Source: Pseudoxanthomonas gei (GTDB lineage Bacteria; Pseudomonadota; Gammaproteobacteria; Xanthomonadales; Xanthomonadaceae). Taken from it: a stretch of 64,000 nucleotides of DNA. Of the stretch, positions 24,907-33,437 are shown piece after piece. The stretch spans positions 62,001-126,000 of the forward strand of contig NZ_QOVG01000002.1 of NCBI RefSeq assembly GCF_010119615.1, given 5' to 3'. How positions within the stretch are numbered: the stretch's first letter is position 1; each line of letters starts with the position of its first letter. The position numbers were made by a program, and so were the translations under genes. Below the pieces are notes generated by a model, which was not told where the DNA came from, ran no database searches, and saw nothing but the letters and a program-made list of their open reading frames with translations.

Positions 24907-25422
24907 ATGCTGCATCGCATGCCGAACTACCGACGCGTCTGGGTGCCTGGCGGCACCTACTTCTTCACCGTCAACCTGCTGGAACGCAGGCGTGACCTGC
25001 TCACCGGGCACATCGACGCGCTGCGCGACGCCTTTGCCCAGGCCAGGGCGGCCCGCCCCTTTCTCATGCCGGCGTATGTCGTGCTACCCGGCCACCTGCA
25101 CTGCCTTTGGCGGCTGCCAGCAGGCGATGACGACATCGCCACGCGATGGCGCCACATCAAGACGGCATTCTCGCGTTCGTTGCCGAAGGGCGAACGGTGT
25201 TCGGAACGACGTCGTCGCAAGTCCGAACGCGGCATCTGGCAGCGGCGCTACTGGGAGCGCGTGATAAGGGATGAGGCCGATTTCCGCAGCCACTTCGACT
25301 ACATCCACTACAACCCGGTCAAGCACGGCCATGCGTCCACCGCCTTCGAGTGGCCGCACTCGAGTTTCAGGCAGTGGCTTGCCCGCGGGGTCTACCCGGC
25401 GGACTGGGCGGGGCCGGCATAA
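24907..25422 (+). CDS. REP-associated tyrosine transposase (RAYT, Y1/IS200-like)
   Basis: The 171-residue single-strand DNA transposase is expected to nick and move REP hairpins. The start region has RRVWVPGGTYFFTVNLLERR. The HUH metal motif is PGHLHCLW (His63 and His65). The C-terminal DYIHYNPVKHG holds the candidate nucleophilic tyrosines (132 or 135). It looks complete and in frame. The start may instead be the ATG at 24919 (MPNYRR), since neither has a clear ribosome binding site. A REP doublet lies about 80 bases upstream. Confidence 0.85.
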   Translation: MLHRMPNYRRVWVPGGTYFFTVNLLERRRDLLTGHIDALRDAFAQARAARPFLMPAYVVLPGHLHCLWRLPAGDDDIATRWRHIKTAFSRSLPKGERCSERRRRKSERGIWQRRYWERVIRDEADFRSHFDYIHYNPVKHGHASTAFEWPHSSFRQWLARGVYPADWAGPA

Positions 25423-25591
25423 ACGGGGGCAGTTTCGTCCGTTCAATCACCGCGCGTGAGGCGGATCAAAAAAGTGGCTCGCATATTTTCGGCTTCGAAG
25501 CTGAAGCAGGTAGCGGACCAGAGTAAGCGCGCGCGCTTCACAGTCGAACGCGCCTGCCACAGGCGCTGCGTTCAAACGGGCTGATTGACGC

Positions 25592-26221
25592 TCACGAGGC
25601 CCGCTCGATCCGGAAGTCGATCGGCTTGTAACTGAAGTTGTTGGACTGGCCGGCCGAACACGCGGTCATTGCCACCACCATCGGCATTTCGGCGCGCAGG
25701 CGGATGAAGTCGCCGGCCTGGCTCAAGGGCGGAAGCACGGCGACCGCCCCGGTGCTGCCATCCACCGAGACATTCATGAAAATGTTGAAGGCGACCGGGA
25801 TACGGTCGACATCGATCCCATAGGGCGCCAACGCCGCGGCCAGGTTGCCTTCGCACCCCGGGCGGCCTTCGGTCTCTCCGTAGAGAAGCTCGAACATCCG
25901 CTTGGAACACGGCGTCAGGGTGAAGTCGTGGCGGCCGCAGGTGTCTTCGAGAATGGTGAACATCGGCCGGCTGCGGTTGGAATACAGCACGTCGCCGGTG
26001 CTCAGCCACAGCTTGGACGCGTAATCGATGGAGCGCCCCGACGAAAGGTATTCGACCCGGTCTTCCAGCGAGAACGCCGTCAGGTCACTGACCTGCTGGC
26101 CCAGCGGGTCGATGACCACCAGCTGGTCGCCGGCACGCAACTCGATCGCATGACCCGAGCAGGGCGCGATGCGCTGGATCGCTTCGGCGTTCAATGCCCG
26201 CTCCTCACCCGGAACGGGCAT
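25592..26221 (-). CDS. DUF1989 (urea-carboxylase-associated) family protein
   Basis: The 209-residue protein has the DUF1989 layout: HAIELRAGDQLVVIDPLGQQ, then SDLTAF, STGDVLYSNRSRPMFTILED, and DFTLTPCSKRMFE. Later come the metal-site-like Cys-rich segments GCEGNLAAAL and FNIFMNVSVD, and the ending SNNFSYKPIDFRI. Relatives accompany urea carboxylase and ethanolamine/arginine-type nitrogen catabolism, with no proven reaction known to me. It overlaps the end of the upstream GntA-like gene by 31 bases, so the two are co-translated. Confidence 0.8.
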   Translation of the reverse strand: MPVPGEERALNAEAIQRIAPCSGHAIELRAGDQLVVIDPLGQQVSDLTAFSLEDRVEYLSSGRSIDYASKLWLSTGDVLYSNRSRPMFTILEDTCGRHDFTLTPCSKRMFELLYGETEGRPGCEGNLAAALAPYGIDVDRIPVAFNIFMNVSVDGSTGAVAVLPPLSQAGDFIRLRAEMPMVVAMTACSAGQSNNFSYKPIDFRIERAS

Positions 26222-26943
26222 GTCCAGTCCGCGTCGACCTCGCGGCCGCTGTACTGGCGCGTTTCGGCCGCGCTGCCAAAGTCGGACAGGTTGGGATTGA
26301 TCGACCCCTGCAACGCGACGTCACGCGCGCGGGTGGCCGTCTGCATCTTGGAGTAGCGGCCATCGACGCGGAGTTGTTCGAATTGCCGGTGCGAATTGAA
26401 GACCATGGCCGGCCACGCAAACCGGCGCGCCAGCCGCGACGCGCCCGGATGCAGGCCGATCACGAAAAACGGGTGGCCCGCCAGGCTCAGGCTGAAACGC
26501 GGATCGTCCGGGTCACTGCTGACGCCGGAAGACCAGCGCGTACCGCGACGCGCGTCCAGGTCGTGCAGGCGCTGCAGCTGTGACCACAGCATCGCCTCGA
26601 ACCGGCGCTCGTCGGTGTCCTGCGGGCCATCGAACAGGGCAACGAACGAATGGATGGTGGTGTCATCCGCATCGACGCCATCAAGGCGTGCAGCGAACTG
26701 TGCCAGCGCATCGAGCAACGGCATGTCATTTGCGCGGTCACCGAGGCGTCCGAATTCTTCCGCATGGATCGCGCCGCGTGCCAGTGCCGCCTTCGAGCCA
26801 ACGCAGGGGAACGACGGGTCGCCGACGAAAGCCAGGAATTGCGCGGTCCGTTCACCGGAGTCGCGACGGTCGGTGGTCGTCGGTTCGGCGTCATAGGCCG
26901 TGATGGAGCTGTCGTCGCTGGATGCTCGAGGGCAATAGTTCAT
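26191..26943 (-). CDS. YqcI/YcgG (GntA-like) family protein, putative heme-dependent N-hydroxylase
   Basis: The 250-residue protein matches the YqcI/YcgG family: PSFPCVGSKAALARG near the start, RWSSGVSSDPDDPRFSLSLA, GHPFFVIGLHPGASRLARRF, and a final AETRQYSGREVDADWTCPF. The family includes GntA, which N-hydroxylates a guanidine group in guanitoxin synthesis, and related amino-acid N-oxygenases. No other guanitoxin genes are here, so the substrate is open. It heads a coupled pair with DUF1989. The ATG at 26943 is chosen, though the longer frame starting at 26997 cannot be excluded because neither has a clear ribosome binding site. Confidence 0.78.
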   Translation of the reverse strand: MNYCPRASSDDSSITAYDAEPTTTDRRDSGERTAQFLAFVGDPSFPCVGSKAALARGAIHAEEFGRLGDRANDMPLLDALAQFAARLDGVDADDTTIHSFVALFDGPQDTDERRFEAMLWSQLQRLHDLDARRGTRWSSGVSSDPDDPRFSLSLAGHPFFVIGLHPGASRLARRFAWPAMVFNSHRQFEQLRVDGRYSKMQTATRARDVALQGSINPNLSDFGSAAETRQYSGREVDADWTCPFRVRSGH

Positions 26944-27244
26944 TTGAAGTGAGGATGTAAAGGTCGCATGCGAACCGGATGGGCGCAGCCTAGGCAACGG
27001 ATCGACAAGGCCCCGTGCACGAAAGCGAGGGGAGTCTTCATGCGCTGCGTACGTTCCTGCCGGAAACGCAGCGTTGCCCGGCCATGTGCAGTGTCTGCAA
27101 TTGCACGGATGCGATCGGCGGGATTGTCCAGCGATCCGCTTTCGCTACGGCGAACGTAATGGTTCCGCGCCGCACGCGGATCTGCGGCTTCGTTGGTGGT
27201 GGGCCAGGACCCGCATTACGATGAATCCCGCAGCATCGCGATGC
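26944..27244. other. Intergenic region without recognised genes
   Basis: This 301-base gap separates the cupin gene from the GntA-like gene. It must hold any promoter of the GntA-DUF1989 pair. No hairpin, operator or short gene stands out. The stretch near 27165-27220 (GGATCTGCGGCTTCGTTGG) resembles a decayed piece of the 187-bp repeat unit. Confidence 0.5.
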
Positions 27245-27823
27245 TCACACCACGTGCAACTTCGCCTTGTCTTCCCGGTAGGCGTCTCCGGAAGCGACGA
27301 ATCGCCGGATCACCTCCAGCGGCTTGCCGTAGATGTGCAACGACACCGTGGTGGCGTGGCGCAGGTTGCGGCAGGAATGCAGGTCGTGGGGCGGCAGCAG
27401 GCTGATGACATCGCCTGCTTCCAGCATCCTGCTGCCCAGCCGATGCATCTTCACCAGCGCGTTGTTCTGTTGATCGATGGCGTAGTCGGTCACTTCCAGG
27501 CTGCCGGCCAGGATCGCCTCGATGCCCCACATCTCGCCATGGTCATGGATGCCGCTGGTCTGGCCGGGCGCCCAGGTGATGGCGACGATCTGGTAACCGA
27601 GTTCTTCGGAACGATACAGCTCCTGGCGCACGTATCTCCACGGGTCGCTGACCAGCAGGTAGGCGGGCAGTGAAATCCTTGTCCTGAGGATGCTGGTGAT
27701 GCCCTGGCTCAGCAGTTCCAGCTGCGCGAACTGGGTGCGCGAGCGCATGGCGATATCGGTGAAGGCGATGATGTCGTCCAGAAGCGGAAACTTACGTCCG
27801 TGCGCGGACAGGGGCAGGCTCAT
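27245..27823 (-). CDS. Cysteine-dioxygenase-like cupin (3-His thiol dioxygenase family)
   Basis: The 192-residue protein has the cysteine dioxygenase pattern: WAPGQTSGIHDHGEMWG (His93, His95) and PPHDLHSCRN (His149), the three-histidine iron site with the spacing of CDO (86, 88, 140 in the mammalian enzyme). A central GSLEVTDY strand and HIYGKPLEV near the end also fit. Such enzymes oxidise the thiol of cysteine or 3-mercaptopropionate. The ATG at 27823 is chosen over an upstream TTG. It points the same way as the GntA-DUF1989 pair and may form one pathway with it. Confidence 0.8.
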   Translation of the reverse strand: MSLPLSAHGRKFPLLDDIIAFTDIAMRSRTQFAQLELLSQGITSILRTRISLPAYLLVSDPWRYVRQELYRSEELGYQIVAITWAPGQTSGIHDHGEMWGIEAILAGSLEVTDYAIDQQNNALVKMHRLGSRMLEAGDVISLLPPHDLHSCRNLRHATTVSLHIYGKPLEVIRRFVASGDAYREDKAKLHVV

Positions 27824-28129
27824 GGCGAGGCTCGCTGCAGGGGGTGGGTCCAATCTGCGTGGGCAGCGGTTAGACCGATGTTAAAGAGGCCGCCCTTTGG
27901 CGCGCCGAACGGTTATCAGCATATGCAAGCTGGCCATGTGACGCCGGCGCGCGGCGTGGCTATAAAGATCACGGGGCGTGGCTTGACGTCCCGGACACCG
28001 CGTTGCGTTGGTAATGCCAGCATGGCGGGATTGCGGCCTTGAAAGTTTTCCCGCACTCCTCTGGATCCCGTCCTGCTGGCCTCTTCCTCTTTCACGGCGT
28101 GGCTTTGGATTCCATGGATCGACGCGCGT

Positions 28130-28765
28130 AAGACGATCAACGGCACTCGCGGATCTGCGATTTCGATCATGGCGGGTCAAGACCCGCCCTCCGCTATCCG
28201 GATGGCAGAGTAGGGCGGGTCAAGACCCGCCACGGGAGCTCTGGAACCCGCACGTTGCCGGGTACTTCGACGCGGTAGGCAAGGCGTCCTTCGCCATTTG
28301 AATCGCGCCATTGCGTAACACGGACACCGGCACTCGCGGATCTGCGATTTCGATCATGGCGGGTCAAGACCCGTCCTCCGCTATCCGGATGGCAGAGTAG
28401 GGCGGGTCTTGACCCGCCATGGGAGCCCAGGAACCCGCACGCTGATGGGTACTTCGACGCGGTAGGCAAGGCGTCCTTCGCCATTTGAATTCGCGTCATT
28501 GCGTAACACGAACACCGGCACTCGCGGATCTGCGATTTCGATCATGGCGGGTCAAGACCCGCCCACCGTTATCCGGATGGCAGAGTAGGGCGGGTCTTGA
28601 CCCGCCATGGGAGCTCAGGAACCCGCACGCTGATGGGTACTTCGACGCGGTAGGCAAGGCGTCCTTCGCAATTTGAATCGCGCCATTGCGTACCACGAGC
28701 AACGGCACGCGCAGATTTGCGATTTCGATCATGGCGGGTCAAGACCCGCCCTCCGTCAGCTTCAA
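28130..28765. repeat. Tandem array of about 3.4 units of 187-188 bp, each a GGCGGGTCAAGACCCGCC REPIN
   Basis: The anchor GGCACTCGCGGATCTGCGATT recurs at 28142, 28329 and 28517, and in a changed form at 28704, giving spacings of 187, 188 and 187. Each unit holds two palindromes (GGCGGGTCAAGACCCGCC and AGGGCGGGTCTTGACCCGCC), separated by CTATCCGGATGGCAGAGT, plus a constant tail ending GGCAAGGCGTCCTTCGCCATTTGAAT. The fourth unit stops after its first palindrome. Open frames through it are not genes. Confidence 0.9.
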
Positions 28766-28806
28766 ACTTCCTGGGAGGGGCGATCTGAAGAACGGACGTC
28801 TGTGTC

Positions 28807-29892
28807 TTAACCGCTCCGCAGGATCGCGTTCTCTTCCCTGCGCGCGCCGGGTCGGTGCGAGACGTCCTGGCCGGCCGTTACGGTGCGGGTGCCGGCGGCA
28901 TCGTGGATGGCCACGCAGTTGCGGCCGCGATCCTTGGCCACATAGCACATGCTGTCGGCCAGTTCGATCAGCTCCTCCACATGACGCTCGCCGTCGCTGA
29001 ATTCCACCAGCCCGATGCTGGTGCCGATGCGGAATTCGCCGCCGTCCCAGGAAAAGGCGAAGTCGACCACGGCATTGCGGATCTTCTCGGCCACCAGAGC
29101 GGCGTCGGCGGATGTGCTGTTTTCCACCAGCACGGCGAACTCGTCGCCGCCCAGGCGCGCCACCGTGTCGTGTTCGCGCAATTGTTTGCGCAACAGCACG
29201 GCCAGCTGGCGCAGCAACTCGTCGCCGGCCAGGTGTCCGCCGCTGTCGTTGACCGCCTTGAACTGGTCCAGGTCCAGGTACAGCAGCGCGTTGCGGCTGC
29301 CGAATTCGCTGGCGTTGATGATGGCGCGCTGCAGTTGCGCCTCGAAGGCGCGCCGGTTGTGCAGGCCGGTCATGGTGTCGTGATTGGCGTGGTAGCTCAG
29401 CTCGCGCGCCAGCTTGGTTGCCGCGGTGACATTGCGGAAGGTGACCACGGTGCCCAGCGCGCGCTTGTCGCGGGCATGGACCGGCGAGACCGCCCCGTCC
29501 ACCAGGATGACGTGGCCATCGCGGCGCACCAGCGACACGATGGCGTCCGGGTCGCTGGAGAAGCCCTCCGCCAGCACGTTGACCGAACAGCCCTGGTGAT
29601 CGATGAACTGCACGACCTTGGCCAGCGGGCGGCCCAGGCAGGCGTCTTCCTTGCAGCCGATCAGGTGCGAGGCCACCGGGTTGAGGCAGGTCACCAGCCC
29701 CTGCGTGTCGACGATGGCGATACCGTCGGCAATCGCGCACAGCGAGGCGTGGTTGCGTTCGTGCGATTCCTGGCAGTCGCGCAGTTCGCTCCGCACCACT
29801 TCAAGTTCGGCACGCAGTCGCGCAAGTTCGGTGGCCGCGGCATGCCCGCTTTCGGGAGAAACCGGGGCGCAGGGAGAAACAGTGGGGGTCAT
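28807..29892 (-). CDS. Diguanylate cyclase with PAS and GGDEF domains
   Basis: The 361-residue soluble protein has a short coiled coil (about 22-46), a PAS domain (about 48-160), then GGDEF with the signature RLGGDEF (248-252), metal site YLDLDQFKAVND and an I-site REHD (239-242) five residues before the signature. It should be an active, feedback-inhibited c-di-GMP synthase. The last 30 residues are polar and disordered. The tandem REPIN array ends about 40 bases beyond its stop. A second PAS-GGDEF gene follows upstream after an 86-bp repeat array. Confidence 0.88.
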   Translation of the reverse strand: MTPTVSPCAPVSPESGHAAATELARLRAELEVVRSELRDCQESHERNHASLCAIADGIAIVDTQGLVTCLNPVASHLIGCKEDACLGRPLAKVVQFIDHQGCSVNVLAEGFSSDPDAIVSLVRRDGHVILVDGAVSPVHARDKRALGTVVTFRNVTAATKLARELSYHANHDTMTGLHNRRAFEAQLQRAIINASEFGSRNALLYLDLDQFKAVNDSGGHLAGDELLRQLAVLLRKQLREHDTVARLGGDEFAVLVENSTSADAALVAEKIRNAVVDFAFSWDGGEFRIGTSIGLVEFSDGERHVEELIELADSMCYVAKDRGRNCVAIHDAAGTRTVTAGQDVSHRPGARREENAILRSG

Positions 29893-30069
29893 GGGCGAGG
29901 CAAGCCGGAAGAAGGCGGCCAGGGGGAGGTGGCCGGCAGGGGAGTGGGAACAGGCGGGGCGGCACTATGGTCGGAAGCCCGTAAAAGCAGATGACGGGCC
30001 AGGCCGGATCCGGGAGCGGCCCGCCGCAGCTCCAATGACTTCGACCGGTTGCGCAGGGAAACCACAACG

Positions 30070-30440
30070 CGCGCCCGAACCCCATGCGCAAGCCTGTGCG
30101 GGCCACGCGCCACACTCGAACACCCACGTGCGGGTATGTAGAGTCCCGCGCGTGGGTATGCACAGGCCCGGCCGCGACACTCATGAACCCCAATCGCGGG
30201 CCCTGGAGAGTCGCGCGCCACACCCAGAGCCCCACGCGTGGGTATGCACAGGCCCGGTCGCGACACTCATGAACCCCAAACGCGGGCTCCGGAGAGTCAC
30301 GCGCCACACTCTGAGTCCCGCGCGCGGGTATGCAGAGGCCCGAACGTGACACTCGGGAACCCCACGCGCGGGCCCCGGAGAGTCACGCGCCACACCCAGA
30401 GACCCACGCGTGGGTATGCAGAGGCCCGGTCGCCAACGCC
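30070..30440. repeat. Tandem array of about 4 units of 86 bp
   Basis: The anchor GGTATGCACAGGCCCG or a close variant recurs at 30155, 30241, 30327 and 30413 with an exact spacing of 86. A partial unit with GGTATGTAGAG lies at 30133. Each unit reads roughly GGTATGCAGAGGCCCG, CGACACTCATGAACCCC, ACGCGGGCCCCGGAGAGTC, ACGCGCCACACCCAGAG, CCCACGCGT. The unit length is not a multiple of three and no frame looks coding. It fills the 583-base gap (29893-30475) between the two PAS-GGDEF genes; the rest of that gap shows nothing. Confidence 0.88.
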
Positions 30441-30475
30441 AACACACCAACGCAGGCGGTCGTGGCGGGGGTTCT

Positions 30476-31339
30476 TCAGCCGGATGGCAGCGCAAGCCGC
30501 AGGCGCTTGGCCGCGTACATCGCGCGGTCGGCGTGCGCCAGCAGGGTATCGGGGTCGGTTCCATCAGCCGGGAAACAGGCGATGCCGACGCTGGCATCCA
30601 GCTGGAACAGGCCCTCGGGCAGCGCGCAGGGCGGGCCGAGGCGCGCGCGCAGGCCGTCGGCAACGACGCGTGCGGCTTCGGCATCGCGGCAGCCGCGCAG
30701 CAGGGCGACGAATTCGTCGCCCCCCACGCGCGCCACCAGGTCGCCCTGGCGCAGGCCGTGCTGCAGGCGTTGGGCGACTTCGCGCAGCAGGCGATCGCCG
30801 ACCTCGTGGCCGGCGCGGTCGTTGGCGGCCTTGAATCCGTCCAGGTCCAGGTAGACCACGGCCAGGCCCTCGCCGGTGCGCGCCGCATGGGAAATGGCGA
30901 ACTTCATTTCGCGCTGCAGCCGGTGACGGTTGGGCAGGCCGGTCAGCGGGTCGTGGCCGGCAAGGTGTTCCAGCTCCAGTTCGGCCCGGCGCAGTTCGGA
31001 CACTTCGCGGGCAGAGGCAATACGCACGCCGTATTCCGGCAGCCATTGCGCCGACCACTGGATGTCGACGCTATGGCCGTCCTTGTGGATGTAGCGATTG
31101 CGGAAATGGCGCTGCAGTGTGCCGTCCATGACCCGCTGGGCCGATTCGACGGTCGCCGCGCGGTCATCGGGGTGCACCAGGTCGAAGGCGAGCAGCCCCA
31201 GCACCTCCTGGGGGGTGTAGCCGAAAATGCGCTCGAAGCTGGCGCTGACAAACACGAAGCGGCCGTCGGCGTCGACCATGCAGACCGCATCGGGCAACAG
31301 GTCAAGTACTTCGGTCAGCGGTGGCAATGTAGCCGTCAT
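30476..31339 (-). CDS. Diguanylate cyclase with PAS and GGDEF domains
   Basis: The 287-residue soluble protein has a PAS domain at about 8-118 (DAVCMVDADGRFVFVSASFE, GYTPQEVLG, FDLVHPDDR). The GGDEF domain has signature RVGGDEF (206-210), metal site YLDLDGFKAAND and I-site RQGD (197-200). It should make c-di-GMP under feedback control. The ATG at 31339 is chosen since the upstream extension lacks similarity to any domain. It lies beside the 86-bp array and another PAS-GGDEF gene, both on the minus strand. Confidence 0.88.
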   Translation of the reverse strand: MTATLPPLTEVLDLLPDAVCMVDADGRFVFVSASFERIFGYTPQEVLGLLAFDLVHPDDRAATVESAQRVMDGTLQRHFRNRYIHKDGHSVDIQWSAQWLPEYGVRIASAREVSELRRAELELEHLAGHDPLTGLPNRHRLQREMKFAISHAARTGEGLAVVYLDLDGFKAANDRAGHEVGDRLLREVAQRLQHGLRQGDLVARVGGDEFVALLRGCRDAEAARVVADGLRARLGPPCALPEGLFQLDASVGIACFPADGTDPDTLLAHADRAMYAAKRLRLALPSG

Positions 31340-31678
31340 GGAATTCCCGGGTTCTTGGCGCCCGGTCGTGGTGCGTTCAATTGAAACCAGTATGCAACCG
31401 GTGGAGTGATGACCGAATGTGACGACAGTCACCGGTCGGTAAGACAAAGTCCAGATGAACCTCGCGCCTGAACGCATGCACACGCGTGCGGTTCATCGCG
31501 GGATCGAAGTTGCCGGCAGGGTACACCCTCCCATCGACGACGTGACCGGCGAGTGCCTCGACCTGGCATGCTTAGCGCCCATGTTCCGGCAGGCCTTGCA
31601 CGGCGGCGCAGGGTGATGGCATGAGCGGCAGGGGCTGCGGCCGCGCGCGGTCCGGGATTGGGGACGCGCCGGCCGTTG
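31340..31678. other. Intergenic region without recognised genes
   Basis: This 339-base region lies between the diguanylate cyclase start and the glycosyltransferase stop. It must carry the promoter of the cyclase gene. The A/T-rich part near 31375-31450 is the likeliest place, but no confident -35/-10 pair or terminator was seen. Confidence 0.5.
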
Positions 31679-33181
31679 TCAGTGCGGAAGCGGCGGGGCC
31701 GGGCCTGGCAAGGGTTCGATGTGAAAGAGGATCCGCCCCCGGTACGGTGCGCCCAGGGGAATCGCGCGGTAGTGCAGGGCGGCGATGCGATCGCGCAGTT
31801 CCGGCCAGCGCGTCTGTTTGCATATCCAGATGACATCGCGTTCGCGTTCGGCCAGTTCCTGCGCCAGGTCTCCGTCGTTGACCGGGTCGAAGGCCGCGCG
31901 CGGCCCCGGCAGCAGTGAAATCTTTTCCACCTGCGCGCCCAGGTGCAGGTGCAGGCCGTAGTGCGGCATGTCTTCGATGAACACCACTTCGGCAACCGGG
32001 CCATCGACCCGGGCGCGGATCTGGCCGGCCCATTCGGCCGCGTTGCTGGACGAGGGCAGCAGGCTGGTGGTGAACTTCAGCGCCAGCAGCGCGACGGTCC
32101 AGCCCAGCAGCCAGGGCCAGCGCGGCAGGGCCTGGCCCGCGTGCAGGCGCTGGGCGGCCATCGCCACCGCCAGTGGCGCGAACAAGGGCAGCAGGTACAG
32201 CGGCAGCCGTGATCGCGCCAGGCAGAACACCAGCAGCGGCAGCAGCACCCACAGCGCCAGCAGCAGGTCGGCCGCGTTGGCCTCGCGGCCAGCACGATCG
32301 CGCCACCAGCGAAGCAGCGACGCGGGCAGGGCGCGGAGCCAGCGCGCCAGGCTGACGGTCCAGGGCAGGGTGCCGACCAGCAGGGTCGGAAGGTAGACCT
32401 CGAGCCAGCCATACCACTGCCCATGGCGGCCGAATTCGTCGGTGGCGACGCGGCTCACCACCTCGTCGCCTACCAGGTGGCCGAACAGGCCCGGGTTGTC
32501 GAGGATGACGGCGACGTACCAGGGAAACGCCAGCAGCACGAACACCAGCAGGCCCCACCAGTGCACGGTGCGGAAACGCGCCTGCCGTGGCATCAGCGCG
32601 TTGAAGGCGAACAGCACCAGCAGCGGCAGCAGCCCGGGTGGCCCCTTGGTCATGAAAGCAAGCGCGAAGCCGGCCCACATCAGCGCCAGCCAGGGCTGCC
32701 ACCGCCGACTGCCGCCGAAGCGTGCCTCGATGAAGGCCCAGACCGCGAGCGTTTCGCTGGCGGTGAGGATGAAGTCGGTGGTGATCACCTGCGAGGCGCC
32801 GAACGGCAACAGCATCGTGGCGTAGATGACCGCGGCCTGGGCCTCCGAACCCGGTGCCAGCCGTTGCGCGATGCGCCACGTCAGCCACACCGTCAGCAGA
32901 TAGGCCAGTGCCGCGGGCAGGCGCGCGGCCCACGGGTTGCGGCCGAACACCGCCACGCTGGAGGCGACGGCCCAGTAGGTCAGCGGTGGCTTGGTCCAGT
33001 GGTCGACCTCGTGGTTGCGGTGCGGATCGAGCCAGTCGCCGCTGTCGAGCATGTTCAGCGCGACGTTGGTATAGCGGCCCTCATCGGGATCCCATATGTC
33101 GCGGGTGCCGAGGAACCCCAGCGCCAGCACCAGCGCCAGTACCGCCACCCAGGATCGGCCCGAACGCAGCAGGCGAAGCAT
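31679..33181 (-). CDS. GT39/ArnT-like membrane glycosyltransferase
   Basis: This integral membrane protein of about 500 residues transfers a sugar or aminosugar from a polyprenyl-phosphate donor to an envelope acceptor. The first periplasmic loop has RDIWDPDEGRYTNVA (catalytic-type Asp-Glu) and HWTKPPLTYWA, both hallmark PMT/ArnT motifs. About ten to twelve membrane helices follow, then a soluble C-terminal domain (about 400-500). The start at 33181 gives a signal-anchor (VAVLALVLALGFLGTRDI) preceded by GGGAAA. No arn operon genes are next to it, so the acceptor is unknown. Confidence 0.85.
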   Translation of the reverse strand: MLRLLRSGRSWVAVLALVLALGFLGTRDIWDPDEGRYTNVALNMLDSGDWLDPHRNHEVDHWTKPPLTYWAVASSVAVFGRNPWAARLPAALAYLLTVWLTWRIAQRLAPGSEAQAAVIYATMLLPFGASQVITTDFILTASETLAVWAFIEARFGGSRRWQPWLALMWAGFALAFMTKGPPGLLPLLVLFAFNALMPRQARFRTVHWWGLLVFVLLAFPWYVAVILDNPGLFGHLVGDEVVSRVATDEFGRHGQWYGWLEVYLPTLLVGTLPWTVSLARWLRALPASLLRWWRDRAGREANAADLLLALWVLLPLLVFCLARSRLPLYLLPLFAPLAVAMAAQRLHAGQALPRWPWLLGWTVALLALKFTTSLLPSSSNAAEWAGQIRARVDGPVAEVVFIEDMPHYGLHLHLGAQVEKISLLPGPRAAFDPVNDGDLAQELAERERDVIWICKQTRWPELRDRIAALHYRAIPLGAPYRGRILFHIEPLPGPAPPLPH

Positions 33182-33437
33182 CGTTTTTTCCCTACGGACA
33201 GAGCGCTGGAGTCCCCCTGCCCAACGCAGGAAGTGCGGCCTTCCGGGCGCCATCGGGACGGTTGCCGGCAGCATCGGGCCGGAGTTGCACATCGCGTGGC
33301 GTGGAGCAGCAGCGCCTTGCTACGTCGAGCGTAGTAGCATCCGGCGCGCGGTTGTCGGCAGGCCGTTGCACCCCAATGCCGGCCAATGCAGGAAGATGGC
33401 CGCGATCACCTGATCCCACTTCACCAGGACGGCACAC

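Noticed and set aside
26998..27240. Short plus-strand frames in the gap before the cupin gene
   Set aside because: The composition is Arg/Cys-rich and the region partly resembles decayed repeat. No ribosome binding site.
28137..28800. Several short open frames on both strands in the 187-bp array
   Set aside because: They repeat with the array, share palindromic REP sequence, and have no start signals.
30070..30900. CRISPR-like appearance of the regular 86-bp repeat
   Set aside because: The units are contiguous with no unique spacers, and no cas genes are in the window. The 187- and 217-bp arrays fail for the same reason.
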